This document shows positions 1 to 9,900 of a stretch of DNA of 64,000 bases, piece by piece. How positions within the stretch are numbered: the first letter of the stretch is position 1; each line of letters opens with the position of its first letter. The stretch is from Maioricimonas rarisocia (GTDB taxonomy: Bacteria; Planctomycetota; Planctomycetia; Planctomycetales; Planctomycetaceae): the NCBI RefSeq assembly GCF_007747795.1, contig NZ_CP036275.1, forward strand, positions 7,370,001 through 7,434,000. The letters are read 5' to 3'. The position numbers were made by a program, and so were the translations under genes. The notes under the pieces were generated by a model that saw nothing but the letters and a program-made list of their open reading frames with translations, did not search any database and was not told the origin of the DNA.

Positions 1-314
1 CCCTTCTGTTTGTCCCGCTTGGCCGACACGTCGAAGCGCGTCACCTTTTTCCGCCTGGCCGTCTCGATCAGCTTCAGCGTGTTGTCACACTCTTTGACAA
101 TCTCTTCGAGACTCGACTTGCGCTTCTCGAACTCCCGCTTCTCGGTCGGCATATCCGACTTCGGGAGCTTGCTGACGAGCCCCTGGATTTTCTTGACTGC
201 CGCGAAGACCTCGGGGATTTCCTTCTTCAGCGGGATGTCCTTGACCCCCTGTGCCTTTTTTGCCACGCGATCAAGCGGCGTGGTGGACACCTCGAAGCTG
301 AACGGCTTTTTCAT
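1..314 (-). CDS. Partial hypothetical protein, lysine-rich helical, downstream of T6SS-like genes
   Basis: The reading frame starts with ATG at 314 and runs off the left edge, so only the first 104 residues are seen. The protein begins MKKPFSFEVSTTPLDRVAKK and is rich in Lys, Glu and Leu with no signal peptide or membrane segment. The stretch from about residue 30 to 95 has the charge pattern of long amphipathic helices, probably a coiled coil. It lies 40 bp after the methyltransferase gene in the same direction as the TssB/TssC-like gene, so it is probably the third gene of that operon. I do not recognise the family. A role in the contractile system is inferred only from position. Confidence 0.7.
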   Translation of the reverse strand, partial: MKKPFSFEVSTTPLDRVAKKAQGVKDIPLKKEIPEVFAAVKKIQGLVSKLPKSDMPTEKREFEKRKSSLEEIVKECDNTLKLIETARRKKVTRFDVSAKRDKQK

Positions 315-354
315 ATCAGGCCTCGCAAGGCCGCCTGCCGCGTCGAACCCGACG

Positions 355-1944
355 TCACGCAAGCAGCAGTCCCATTCCCGCCAGTTCTCCGATCCGTACA
401 TCGAGCTGTTGCTCGAGAACACCGGCGATCGTTTCGGGATCGTCGATGGGTTCGCCATCCCGCGTCGCGACGATTGTACCGTCGACGTGCAGCTGGCGCA
501 GCGCCTCAATAAGAGCGGCGCGGTCATGTTCTCCATCGAGCCGCCAAAGCAGGTGCGCATTCAGCGTATCCAGCTTCACCTGATCGTGCCCGAGCGTCGT
601 CACGCAACCGTTCGGTTCGGCCTGCAGGCGGGCCAGCGGACTGGCGAGTGGCCGGTCACCCGGTTCGGTAACGAATGGAGTGGGGCTGACGCGAAGGTCG
701 ATCAGATGGTCGCAGAAACACTTGAAGATCGAGTCCCGCAGATCTTCCGCCTCGGACTCGAGCACGGATGTTTCCTGAAGCCCGTACCTCCGCCCTTCAA
801 TCGTCGAACGGGCCCTGCGAAGAAGTTCCGGGAAGTGAATCGCCTGCGGAAAGGCGGTGGCCAGCGCCCAGAAAGCGGCTTTCTGCAACGGCGAGTGTGC
901 CGTCGCCACGACGCCGCTGGAGGACTGAAACTGCATCGCTTCGCCGGAATGCAGATCGATGTCTGCCGACATCGGGCGGAGAAACGACCGCACGTACATG
1001 TCCGCGACGAAATCGGAATTCAGTCGGCGATCCAGTGAGACGTCCTCGTGACAGAGCAGCGTCTGCCGGAACAGCCGGTTCCGCACAAAGTCCATGTACT
1101 GTTCCATCTCGACGATGTCGCGACCGATCTCGCCGAGCGTTTCCGCCACGGAGTCGGGGAAGTCGTTGGCGAGCATCGTGCCGAAGTTCGCCTCGCCGAG
1201 AAAGCGGAGCTGGCTTCGACCGGCCCGTTCGACGAACTGATGGAAGTACAGCGGTTCGTTGTGCGTTTCGAGCGACTCGTGGTAGATGTACGAGTCGGCC
1301 CAGTTCTGCATGCTTTCGAGTTCGCGGGTAAGCAGCAGACGATACGGATTGTCGTCGCCTCCCGGCACGGACTCGGCGAGGAAGTTGATCAACGCCCGGG
1401 CCTGCTCGATGCGGGTCGTCGCGTCGGAAAACTGCCGCGTGTGGAACAGCATCATGTCCCGCAGCATGCCCCGCATGTGCCAGCCGGGGTACGTGTTGTA
1501 GCTGACGTACGCAATCCCCTGCGGCGTGAGCCACCTGCGGATGATCTCGAAGATGCGATCCTGAACTTCGCGAGGCACCCACGAAAACACGCCGTGGGCG
1601 ATGACGTAGTCAAACTGACCGTGCTCGTCGCCCAGGTCCATGATGTCCTGCTGCAGCAGCGTGATATTGGAAAGCTGCAGTTCGCTCAGCAGGCCCAGCC
1701 CCTTGTCGATCTGCCGTTGGGAAAGATCGATGCCGACGAACTCACTGCCGGGCAACTCGATCGCCATCGGGATCAGATTCCCGCCGTCGGTGCACCCCAG
1801 TTCGAGCACGCGGCAGGCATCCACCGCGGGAGGCTGCATGCCGAAAAGTCGGCCGATCGTGGCCAGCCGATCCGGGTGCGTCTGTGGAAACGGAGAACCG
1901 GGATAGGGGAGTTCGTCGTAGCTGTTCGTTGACGCTTCCGACAT
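355..1944 (-). CDS. SAM-dependent methyltransferase with methyltransferase regulatory domain
   Basis: 529 aa. Residues about 40-170 form a class I Rossmann methyltransferase domain. The glycine-rich SAM loop is VLELGCTDGGN, the acidic residue after beta-2 is in FVGIDLS, and the post-motif region DYVIAHGVFSWVP is typical. The middle section resembles the methyltransferase regulatory domain (PF10119), and the C-terminal third is probably a substrate or partner domain. In characterised relatives this architecture includes protein lysine N-methyltransferases, so a protein substrate is plausible but not shown. The gene starts 84 bp after the TssB/TssC-like gene and is followed by another same-strand gene, suggesting an operon. 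No signal peptide; cytoplasmic. Confidence 0.85.
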   Translation of the reverse strand: MSEASTNSYDELPYPGSPFPQTHPDRLATIGRLFGMQPPAVDACRVLELGCTDGGNLIPMAIELPGSEFVGIDLSQRQIDKGLGLLSELQLSNITLLQQDIMDLGDEHGQFDYVIAHGVFSWVPREVQDRIFEIIRRWLTPQGIAYVSYNTYPGWHMRGMLRDMMLFHTRQFSDATTRIEQARALINFLAESVPGGDDNPYRLLLTRELESMQNWADSYIYHESLETHNEPLYFHQFVERAGRSQLRFLGEANFGTMLANDFPDSVAETLGEIGRDIVEMEQYMDFVRNRLFRQTLLCHEDVSLDRRLNSDFVADMYVRSFLRPMSADIDLHSGEAMQFQSSSGVVATAHSPLQKAAFWALATAFPQAIHFPELLRRARSTIEGRRYGLQETSVLESEAEDLRDSIFKCFCDHLIDLRVSPTPFVTEPGDRPLASPLARLQAEPNGCVTTLGHDQVKLDTLNAHLLWRLDGEHDRAALIEALRQLHVDGTIVATRDGEPIDDPETIAGVLEQQLDVRIGELAGMGLLLA

Positions 1945-2028
1945 CAGGGCAGGGGACTCCAGGAAGAATGATCGCTCTCACCCGCCGGCGGGGGGCAGAG
2001 CATCTACCGCCAATCGGCATGCCGCCGG

Positions 2029-3999
2029 CTAACCGTTCAGCAGCGCCGCCAGTTCCGGGTCCATCCCGTCGTCATCATCGTCGTCGTCGTCCGCGTCATC
2101 AGGTGAGGAGGACGTGTTCGAGCCCCCCAGGAGGGCCGCCAGTTCCGGATCCATGCCTTCGTCAGCATCGTCGCTGGAGGCGTCCGCCTTCGAATCGTCA
2201 CTGCTGCCGCCGCCAAGCAGTGCCGCCAGCTCGGGATCCATCCCGTCATCGTCGTCCGATTTGGGTTCGGTCTTCGTTCCCTCGGAGGCCGACGAACCGC
2301 CGCCAAGCAATGCGGCCAGTTCGGGGTCCATGCCGTCGTCAGCGGCAGGAGCGGCAGGAGCGGCAGGCGCGGGCTCAGGAGACGACGGAGCGGCGGCGGG
2401 AGCCGAAGCGGCCGGCTGTGCCGGTGCGGCTCCGGTGGCGGCCGGTTCGGAAGGACTCGCAGCGGCGGGCGCTTTTGTCACGGGACCATCGCCGGCAGGA
2501 GCTTTGGCCCAGGCCCCGCACAGCCGGGGGTCGCCAGCCCGCAGGGACCGCATTTGTGGGATCTGAATCGAATCCCGCCCCTTCACCGCCTGCAGGGGAA
2601 TGATGCCGAGGCTGGCCGCCATCTCGCCTGCGGCGAGCGCAAACCGCTTCTCGCTGCAGACGGTGTCCGGCTCACCTTCCGCATCGCGATAGACGTAGAG
2701 AGGCATCTTGTCGAGGACGTGCCCGGCGTTGGGGTCGAACTCCCATTTCCCCTCCTTGAGGAAGCTCCCGACGACCAGGGCCGCGGTGAAGACGGCCGGG
2801 CTGCCCCACAGGCAGCAGCCGGGAAAGCCGTCGAGATGAAACTCCTCGAAGTTGAAGTGCTCGGTCGACTTGCCGTTCTCGCCATACGGCATCCGGACCA
2901 GAAAGCCGGGCGTCGCCAGCGCGAGGTACGAAGCCGCCCGTAGCGAGCGTAGCTGGTTCCACGCGGCGGCCAGCTCTTCGTCCTTGTTTTTGAAGTCCTC
3001 GTCGAGCAGTCGCGCGTTGATGGCGGAGAGAAACGGCGCGTTCAACCGTTCGCCGATCTTCCCCACGCGCCCGAGCAGCTCGAAATGGACCGGGTGGTAG
3101 TCGAATTCGTAACGGCCGATCAGCATCGACCAGGGCTCGCCGTCGACACCCTCCGCGGTGTTGCTGACCAGCAGGCGGTACAGGCCGGTCTCCTGCAGAT
3201 CGTCGGTGGCAGCGAGATCGGCGGCGATCTCCTCGGCACTGACGTCGAAGAGGAACACCTTGACCTTCATCCCCTTGTCGACGCGTCGCAGCAACCATTC
3301 CAGCTCGCCCCAGATGCCTTCCAGTGCCTGAAAGTCCGGGTGATGGATCAGCTCGCGCGTTGCAGCGTTGAGCGCCTCGGCCGCGGCCGCCTGCAGGTCG
3401 TCCTTCGACGGTGGATCGGCAGCAGCCGGCTCCTTCATGAAGCGCGCACAGAGTGATTCGAGCAGGGGGCCGGTGTCGAGAGCCTCGGCATCGGCGGGAA
3501 CAGACGGCGTCCCCTGCAGGGAGGCCAGATCGGAACGCGCATCGACCACCGGAATCCGCGTCGCCCGCGAGCGATCCTTCGACCGCGGCGTTTCATCCGG
3601 CACCGACCACTTGTTGAACAGTTTGACGGCTTTCTCGACCGAGCGGTCGATCCGCCGACCGATGCCCGCCACGTCGTCGATCATGTCGACGCGGTCATAG
3701 AATTCGTCGATGTCGAAGTCGTCGCGGGATTCGAAGGCGAGTTCGACGACCGAGCGTCCGCCGGCGATCGGAACCCGCAGCTTCGGCGAGAAACTCTCGA
3801 ACACGTCGTCGAGTGAGTCGAAGTCGACACGAACCGGCTTGCGTGAGGCGAGATCGTCGCCGATCGCCAGTTCGCCCCGGTTGGCCCGGCCGGAGAAGTC
3901 GCCGAGGATCGCAAGGCGGAAGGCCGAGCCGGGCGTGCTTCCGCCGCTGTCCGCTCCTCCGAAGTTTCCGAAAGAGAGTTCGTATTCCATGGTGCTCAC
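2029..3999 (-). CDS. Type VI secretion contractile sheath protein, TssB-TssC fusion with C-terminal repeats
   Basis: 656 aa. Residues about 1-110 resemble the small sheath subunit TssB/VipA (start MEYELSFGNFGG or one Met earlier, then FRLAILGDFSGRA and a VRVDFDSLDDVFESFSP segment). Residues about 200-490 match the large sheath subunit TssC/VipB, including LEGIWGELEWLLRRVD, LVSNTAEGVDGEPWSMLIG and FPGCCLWGSPAVF. In canonical systems these are two proteins that together build the cytoplasmic sheath. The C-terminal about 165 residues are Ala/Pro-rich and then carry four copies of a DDGMDPELAALLGG motif separated by acidic and serine linkers, which is not part of known TssC proteins as I recall them. 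The gene leads a run with the methyltransferase and the partial protein. Other T6SS genes presumably lie outside the window to the left. Confidence 0.85.
   Translation of the reverse strand: MSTMEYELSFGNFGGADSGGSTPGSAFRLAILGDFSGRANRGELAIGDDLASRKPVRVDFDSLDDVFESFSPKLRVPIAGGRSVVELAFESRDDFDIDEFYDRVDMIDDVAGIGRRIDRSVEKAVKLFNKWSVPDETPRSKDRSRATRIPVVDARSDLASLQGTPSVPADAEALDTGPLLESLCARFMKEPAAADPPSKDDLQAAAAEALNAATRELIHHPDFQALEGIWGELEWLLRRVDKGMKVKVFLFDVSAEEIAADLAATDDLQETGLYRLLVSNTAEGVDGEPWSMLIGRYEFDYHPVHFELLGRVGKIGERLNAPFLSAINARLLDEDFKNKDEELAAAWNQLRSLRAASYLALATPGFLVRMPYGENGKSTEHFNFEEFHLDGFPGCCLWGSPAVFTAALVVGSFLKEGKWEFDPNAGHVLDKMPLYVYRDAEGEPDTVCSEKRFALAAGEMAASLGIIPLQAVKGRDSIQIPQMRSLRAGDPRLCGAWAKAPAGDGPVTKAPAAASPSEPAATGAAPAQPAASAPAAAPSSPEPAPAAPAAPAADDGMDPELAALLGGGSSASEGTKTEPKSDDDDGMDPELAALLGGGSSDDSKADASSDDADEGMDPELAALLGGSNTSSSPDDADDDDDDDDGMDPELAALLNG
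2030..2340 (-). repeat. Four coding repeats of the MDPELAALLGG tail motif
   Basis: Four copies of an approximately 42-bp coding unit lie near 2030-2073, 2125-2163, 2209-2250 and 2299-2340. Each is translated as (D/E)GMDPELAALL(G/N)G. Spacers of 45-60 bp encode Asp/Ser-rich linkers, the last containing an unbroken run of Asp. Third-position differences between copies show they are not a recent slippage product. Confidence 0.9.
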
Positions 4000-4262
4000 C
4001 CCGGACAGGCACTCATTGCTGGACGGTGAAAACGGGTGTGAGCCGTGCAGGAAGAGTCACCCTGCAGGCCCAGTGACGTGGCGAATCGCTGTCAACTGTC
4101 TTGTACCCTGCGGGACGACAGAGGGACAACCCCCAGTTGCCGATCAGGCGACCGTCCCGCGGACTCGGCCGGTCGCGGGATGAACAGCGCACACTGCAGC
4201 ATGACGTCGTGGCGGGAACCATCGGGCATCGAGTGGCCTGTCGCTGCCGATCGAGTGCGAAC

Positions 4263-4871
4263 TCAGGAATCGCGCGAGCGCAGGCGAATCAGGTACGACA
4301 GCAGGCCGGCCGCCAGACCCAGCACGAACGCCAGTACGAACGGGAGCATCAGCGAACGCTCGTACTCAGTGGGGCGGTTGTCGATATGCGGCAGCCGGCT
4401 CAGCGGGAGGCCGTCACCAATCGCCCCTTCGAGCTGCGCGTCTTTCAGTGTCATCTGCCCGTGGGCGACACGACTGCCGTCGTCGCCGAACCGGTAGTAG
4501 TAGACGGGAAATCGCCCGTTGTCGCGAAAGTAGACGGTCGTTCCCGGTGGCCCTTTCTGAACGATGGGAGGGAGCGCATCTTCCACCGTCTCTGTCAGCT
4601 TTCGTGTCGCGACATTCGACGGGAGAATCCCGCGATCTCTGAGCACGTCGAGCGTCAGATAGCCGGAGCAGACGATCGCGAATCCGAGCCAGAAGGATCG
4701 CACCGGCTGCCGAGTGGCTACGGCGAGACAGCCCGCGCAGAGGATCGCCAGCAGGATCCCGTTGACGACGCCCGTAGCGACTCTGGGTGACGGGTAGGCG
4801 AGAGCAGCGATCGCAGCTGCCAACGCCGACGCGGCAGCGACGGCTGGCGGGATGACGGATTTCGCGGACAT
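4263..4871 (-). CDS. Hypothetical membrane protein with periplasmic middle domain
   Basis: 202 aa from the ATG at 4871. A much longer open frame runs upstream to 5540, but it crosses a tRNA gene and lacks a credible composition, so this internal start is preferred. The N-terminus has two or three hydrophobic segments ([44 protein letters not shown]). A soluble middle part of about 90 residues contains [20 protein letters not shown], and a C-terminal membrane helix [20 protein letters not shown] ends in RLRSRDS. I do not recognise a family. It is 263 bp from the T6SS-like gene and need not belong to it. Confidence 0.65.
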   Translation of the reverse strand: MSAKSVIPPAVAAASALAAAIAALAYPSPRVATGVVNGILLAILCAGCLAVATRQPVRSFWLGFAIVCSGYLTLDVLRDRGILPSNVATRKLTETVEDALPPIVQKGPPGTTVYFRDNGRFPVYYYRFGDDGSRVAHGQMTLKDAQLEGAIGDGLPLSRLPHIDNRPTEYERSLMLPFVLAFVLGLAAGLLSYLIRLRSRDS

Positions 4872-5445
4872 GGTGTCCCCTCTGTTCGATTGGCGAAGCG
4901 GCCGGCAGTTCGACGGCCAGCATTGACTGTATTCGGCCGGCGGCCGCATGCCAGCTGATTGTCCGGCGTTCCCCCAGAACGTCTGACGGCCGACCTGGCA
5001 GAGCAGCGGTTGGCCGGGACTGAAACCCGCGACGTGAGCCTCCCCCCAGGGGGCGAATTCAGCCTGGCCCGGCATGCGTGCAACCGGTCTGCGGTGCGCG
5101 CTGCCGGCGTCGGGACCGTGCCGATCTGCGGGGAAGGTGCAGGGTTCGGGAGGGGCATCCCGCGTCGTTTGAAGAAGGAAAGTTGAAGACCGCGTGAGGA
5201 TGTGAGTCCCGGCGGTTTGCTTCATGTCAGCCGCGTGATCTGCCGTCGGATGAGCTTGCGGACGCGAGCGAAGAGGTTCGACCGGCCGATGGCCCTGCCG
5301 GGGCGAGGCTGCGGCGAAACCGCTGTAGGGCCGTCTGTTCCTGAAGCCTGGGGGCGAGCCACAAGTGCGAATGGAGTGTCGAAATGCTTGACGCTTCTGG
5401 CGGGGCGTCATAGCCTGCGTGCTGGCCGGCGGATTGCCGGCTGCC
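4872..5445. other. Intergenic stretch without a supported gene
   Basis: This 574-bp stretch separates the membrane-protein gene from the tRNA. The open frames through it on both strands have shadow composition (Arg/Pro/Gly-rich, no domain, no good ribosome-binding site). The promoters of the flanking genes probably lie here, but I cannot point to convincing -35/-10 boxes. Confidence 0.6.
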
Positions 5446-5531
<86 letters not shown>

Positions 5532-5822
5532 TTGTTTCATCCGCTCTCAATCGCTCGCAATCGTCTTCTGCTGCAGCGACTTGCGACGTGCCTCCCTGCG
5601 AGCGTCGTTCGCGCCCGCTTTCCCGCGACAAGCGGCGTGAGTTGGGCGAGCCAGGAGCCACCGCACTCTACCGCAACACCTGTTCGCCCTCGTTCATGCA
5701 GTCTGGTCTCTCGGCGTGGCCGGCGTCACCTCAGCTGCCACCACGTGCCGCGAAGGGTCGCGCACTTCGGCGAATGCGAAATTCGTAGAGTGAATCCTCG
5801 GGTGGTCCGGCCACATCACTTG

Positions 5823-6647
5823 TCAGGCCGCTCGCCGCTCGACTGTCTGGCCTCGTTGGGCCGCCGTCAGTCGCCGGGCAGCAATGTCGCAGTACGCGAG
5901 CGAGTCTTCGACGCCGACGAATCGGCGTCTCTCAAGAAGAGCTGCCACTCCGGTTGTCGCTGATCCGGCGAACGGATCCAGAATCAGCCCACCTGGCGGG
6001 ACAATCTGCACCAACTCCCGCATGAGTTCGGTCGGCTTACCAGTCATGTGATGCTTTTCGCTCTGCCGGACTGTCGCAAACAGGCAACCGGCAAACGGTC
6101 CGCCGTGTGACGGTCTTGGAACTCGGCCGTTCGTTCCCCAGACAGCATACTCGCACTGGTGTCGAAAGTACCCTTTGTGCGGGGCGCGAGCTCCTCGACC
6201 TTTGTTCCACGGAATCACGCCCCGCCAAGTCCACCCACCAGCCTGCACGGCATCTGTCACGATTGGTAACTGCCGCCAGTCGGAAAATACCAAACAGTAG
6301 GCCCCCGTGATCGAAGCTTTCCGGCATGCGGTCAGCCAGAGCGTGCACCAGGCAAGAAAGCTCCGCTGGTCCCGCTCGTCTCCGTCGAACGAAGGTCGGC
6401 CGCACGCGTCCCTGTTTTGGCAGTATTTGACCTGTGGTCCGCGCTGACGGGCCGCGGCTGTGGTGCCTCCACTGCAATATGGCGGATCGCAGATGACTGC
6501 ATCAAACGTTTGCGGCGGAAGCCGAAGGCCCAGATGGAAAGCATCGCCGTGGTACAACCGAAAGTCTTTGCCGCTACAGTGCGGCTTGGCCCCTCGAATC
6601 GTGACAACGTGTCTCGCGTGTCGACGCACCTCGTCGCGGTGAGACAT
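5823..6647 (-). CDS. Beta-class site-specific DNA methyltransferase (N6-adenine or N4-cytosine)
   Basis: 274 aa. The catalytic motif IV is DPPY (in FDAVICDPPYCSGG) near residue 54. It comes before the SAM-binding motif I region near residue 220 (LILDPFAGSATTGVAALLE). This order (IV, target recognition, I) defines the beta class. The region between (about residues 75-200) would hold target recognition. DPPY favours adenine N6 methylation, but N4-cytosine cannot be excluded. There is no adjacent restriction endonuclease, so it is either an orphan enzyme or a partner of the helicase/PLD cassette about 340 bp upstream. That partnership is inference from position and strand only. Confidence 0.88.
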   Translation of the reverse strand: MSHRDEVRRHARHVVTIRGAKPHCSGKDFRLYHGDAFHLGLRLPPQTFDAVICDPPYCSGGTTAAARQRGPQVKYCQNRDACGRPSFDGDERDQRSFLAWCTLWLTACRKASITGAYCLVFSDWRQLPIVTDAVQAGGWTWRGVIPWNKGRGARAPHKGYFRHQCEYAVWGTNGRVPRPSHGGPFAGCLFATVRQSEKHHMTGKPTELMRELVQIVPPGGLILDPFAGSATTGVAALLERRRFVGVEDSLAYCDIAARRLTAAQRGQTVERRAA

Positions 6648-6984
6648 CTTCAGACCTTCCGAGAGTTGCTCAAGCTAGTCCGGTCCGACATGGCCGAACT
6701 GGAGAGGATGAGAGGAATCGCGCGGTGCAAAACCAGCGGATGTGAGGTGATTCCGTGCGAAGCAAGACACTTGAAGGACTTGTTACCCCTGAGACGGCAG
6801 CGTCGCTTCGAAGTTGCTCCCCAGGGTTCGAGGACCAGCGGAGGAGGTGTCTAATCCACACACGAAGAGTTGCGCAAGCTGAAGCTGGTCTGACTCGGTT
6901 GTGATGGCAGTCGCACAAGACAAGGCAGGTTGCGAACGACTACGCGCTTTTCGAGCCCAGATCAATCTTTGGCATAAGCGGATC
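6648..6984. other. Gap between methyltransferase and SNF2-type helicase
   Basis: 337 bp with no credible coding frame on either strand. The break contrasts with the overlapping gene junctions upstream, so the methyltransferase probably has its own promoter here. I see no clear terminator hairpin or promoter consensus. Confidence 0.5.
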
Positions 6985-9900
6985 TTAGATGAAATGCTCG
7001 GCGAATTTCTCTTCGGGGCCATTTCCGGGCTCATCCGACCAGACGTGAAGCGTCACCCGCATGTCGTTGACCATCGCGTCCGGGAGCGGCACGAAGTGCA
7101 CGCCGCAGCTGGTCCCCTCGGCGTGTGGCTGATCGTCGTTTCCTTCGGGGGCATCAGCCGTCAAATCGCCACCGGTGAGGACTTCGAATACCTGTGCCCG
7201 CAGCCGCAGTTCCTCGTACATTCGCTCGTCGTATGTGCCTGCAAGGAACGGCACACCGATGTCGAGAAACGAGTTGACCGATCCGTTGCCGCGGTGCCGC
7301 TCGCGAAACGTCTTGCTGCCGATCCGGTCGGTGCGGCCCGTTCGCTGTTCCAGGACTGCCGGGTTCCAGGCCAGGTCGAAGTGAACGACATGGCGACAAT
7401 GACGGTGCAAGTCGATCCCCTCCTGTCCGACGGATGTACAGACAAGGACTTCGGGCAGCAACGGCGTGTTAAATCCTGAGAAGACGCGTTCGCGTGTGTG
7501 CGGGTCGGTACTTCCGGCGACGAGCGCGACGAACTTCTGCCCTTTCAGTCGCGTCGCGTCGAAGAGGGCATGCCGCGCCGATTGCGGGTCGGCAAGGCTG
7601 CCACTGGCAGCCTTCAGATCCTCAAGAAACACCTCGATCCGGTCGGCCATCGATTCGTGCTGGCTCGGCAGCGGACGGAAGAACGCGTTCACCAGCAGCG
7701 TACCCCAGTCGGCTTCATCCCGCTCACTGCGTTCCGGAAGCAGTCGCACGAGCACCGATTCGCGCAGCACGGCCCGCCGGATGGCCTGCATCACCAGCAG
7801 TCGGCTCCCCCAGTCAGTTTCGCCGTGCTCGAGCGTCAGTTCGAGGAGATGCTCGTGCATCCAGGCGATGGTTCGGCCGGGGACGGTTTGACGATTCTGA
7901 CTCCATGTCTCCCACGTACGGGAGGCATCGTCTCCGAGCCACAACGAGGGACTCTGCCGGTATGAGTCGAGGACTGACTGCTGGTGACGGTCCCGCTGCA
8001 ACTGTCTTCGCTGCCGAAGTTCCCCCGCAACCCGTTCGATCTCGCGACGGTCCGGTTCGCCCTGGAAGTGGTAGACGTGGTGGACACCCCGTTCGTCGAA
8101 TCGGGCGGCATCCCCTTCTGCTCCTTCGTCCTCGTCGTGGGAGCCGCAGCCGTACGGGTGGCTTACCCAGTCGCAGTCGCGCAGGCTGTCCAGGATCTGT
8201 TTGAGGAGACCGCGGGGTTTCAATTCGGCGACAAGCCGCCGGGCGATGACGTGCTCGCAAGCACGATTGAGAAAGACGCGATCGATCTCCTTGCCGAGCA
8301 GGTCAACGTCGTACTGCAGCGCGAGCTGAGCCACGAGCGGCCACTCATCGTCGCGGAGTTCGAGGTCGGCTGGCTCGATCCGACGGTTCGCCAGAGCGTC
8401 GCACCGGCGGTTCCACATCAGCGACCACAGAACACGATCGAGTCCGAGCGTGACGAGATTCTGGGTCCTCCGCGTCAGTCGGCTGGCGAACTTCTCGAAT
8501 GCGTTCGCGCCCCCCATACAGCGCGCCTTGCGTTCATCCAGATCCTGCTGAATCCTGCGACCAATGATGTCGTGCAATCGCCTGGCCGTGTTCGTGCGGA
8601 AGCAGAATATGAGCGACTTTTCGCCGCGCCGCCAGTTGCGGACGGCGGCATCAACGACATGGGCAACCTTCGGGTGACGTTCGTCGGACTGTTCGTTGAC
8701 CATCTGTTTCAGCAGATCGAGATAGATCCTGCCATTGCTTCCGTCCGTGAGTCGCTGTCGGATGGCTTTCCCTTCGGAACTCTCGTTGAGCGTCGAGTAG
8801 CAGCCGGTCAAAGCGCTTCCCAACGAAGACTTCCCCTTCCCGCCTTTCATTTCGGAAACGCACCGCATGAGCAGGTAGTGAGGAAGCTCACCTTCCCCTC
8901 GGACGTCGAAGCCTGGCGCAGCGTGGAGGACATGCCGGTCGGGTCGGTCGATCACCTGATCCGGTCCCCGCTGGAACTCGGAGCCGACGCGAACCAGGCG
9001 ATGCTCGGTGTTACGACGGTGCCGGATCACCAGTCTTCCCAGTTCGTGGGACAGGTCCGAATTGTGAACAAACAACTCCAGTGCCGCCTGCAGTAGCGGG
9101 CGAGTCGCGGGATCAAGAACACCAGTCGCTCTGTCCACGATCTCGCGTAGCCGATCCGCGCATGCCGCTCCGTGTTCAGCGGCCAGAGCGTTCAGTTGAT
9201 CCCGTGCCTCAACCAAGCTTGGGGAACGCCAGGCAACATCGAGCGCAGCCGTGGTGGCCGACACAGGAAGTTTCGACCAGGCGCGCGTAAACCGACGGCT
9301 GGCAGTCGTGGCCCCGTCAAGAACCGGCTTGATGACTTCTTCCCGGTGGTACCTGAGCCGTTCCTGCCGCTCTTTGGACCGCATTTTCTGAGGAGATGTC
9401 TGCAGACTCTCGCCAATCTTGAGAATCTCCAGCATCTCCTTCGGACGGAGCTGGAACGGTGTGGCTGTCAGCAGCAGAGCTCGCCGCGTCCGGCTGCCGA
9501 TCAGATCCATGAAGCCTCTGTAGCCGTTGCTTCCCTGGGAAGGTCCGTTCTTCCAGTTGTGGGCTTCGTCGACGATGACCATTGGCAGATCGCTGCCGAG
9601 CAAATACTGCAGCGATTCGGTGTAGATTGTGTCCAGCCTGGGAATGACGTTGCTGCGGAAATCCTGGCCGCGCCGTCGCGCATAGGGTGTGGCGATGTCC
9701 TGACAGACGGTAAGAAGCTTCTCGACATTGCTGTCGATGTACAGGTCGATCTTTCTGACCGCATTGAGCACATCGCTCTCGGCGAACGGCAGCAGCGCCT
9801 GCTCCTCATCTGTGAAGTCCAGCAGATCGCGGTGGGAAATCGGCCATCCGTCCGGGGCCCCGTGCAGCAGGCGGTCACGTGCGGCATAGTTGAACCGGTT

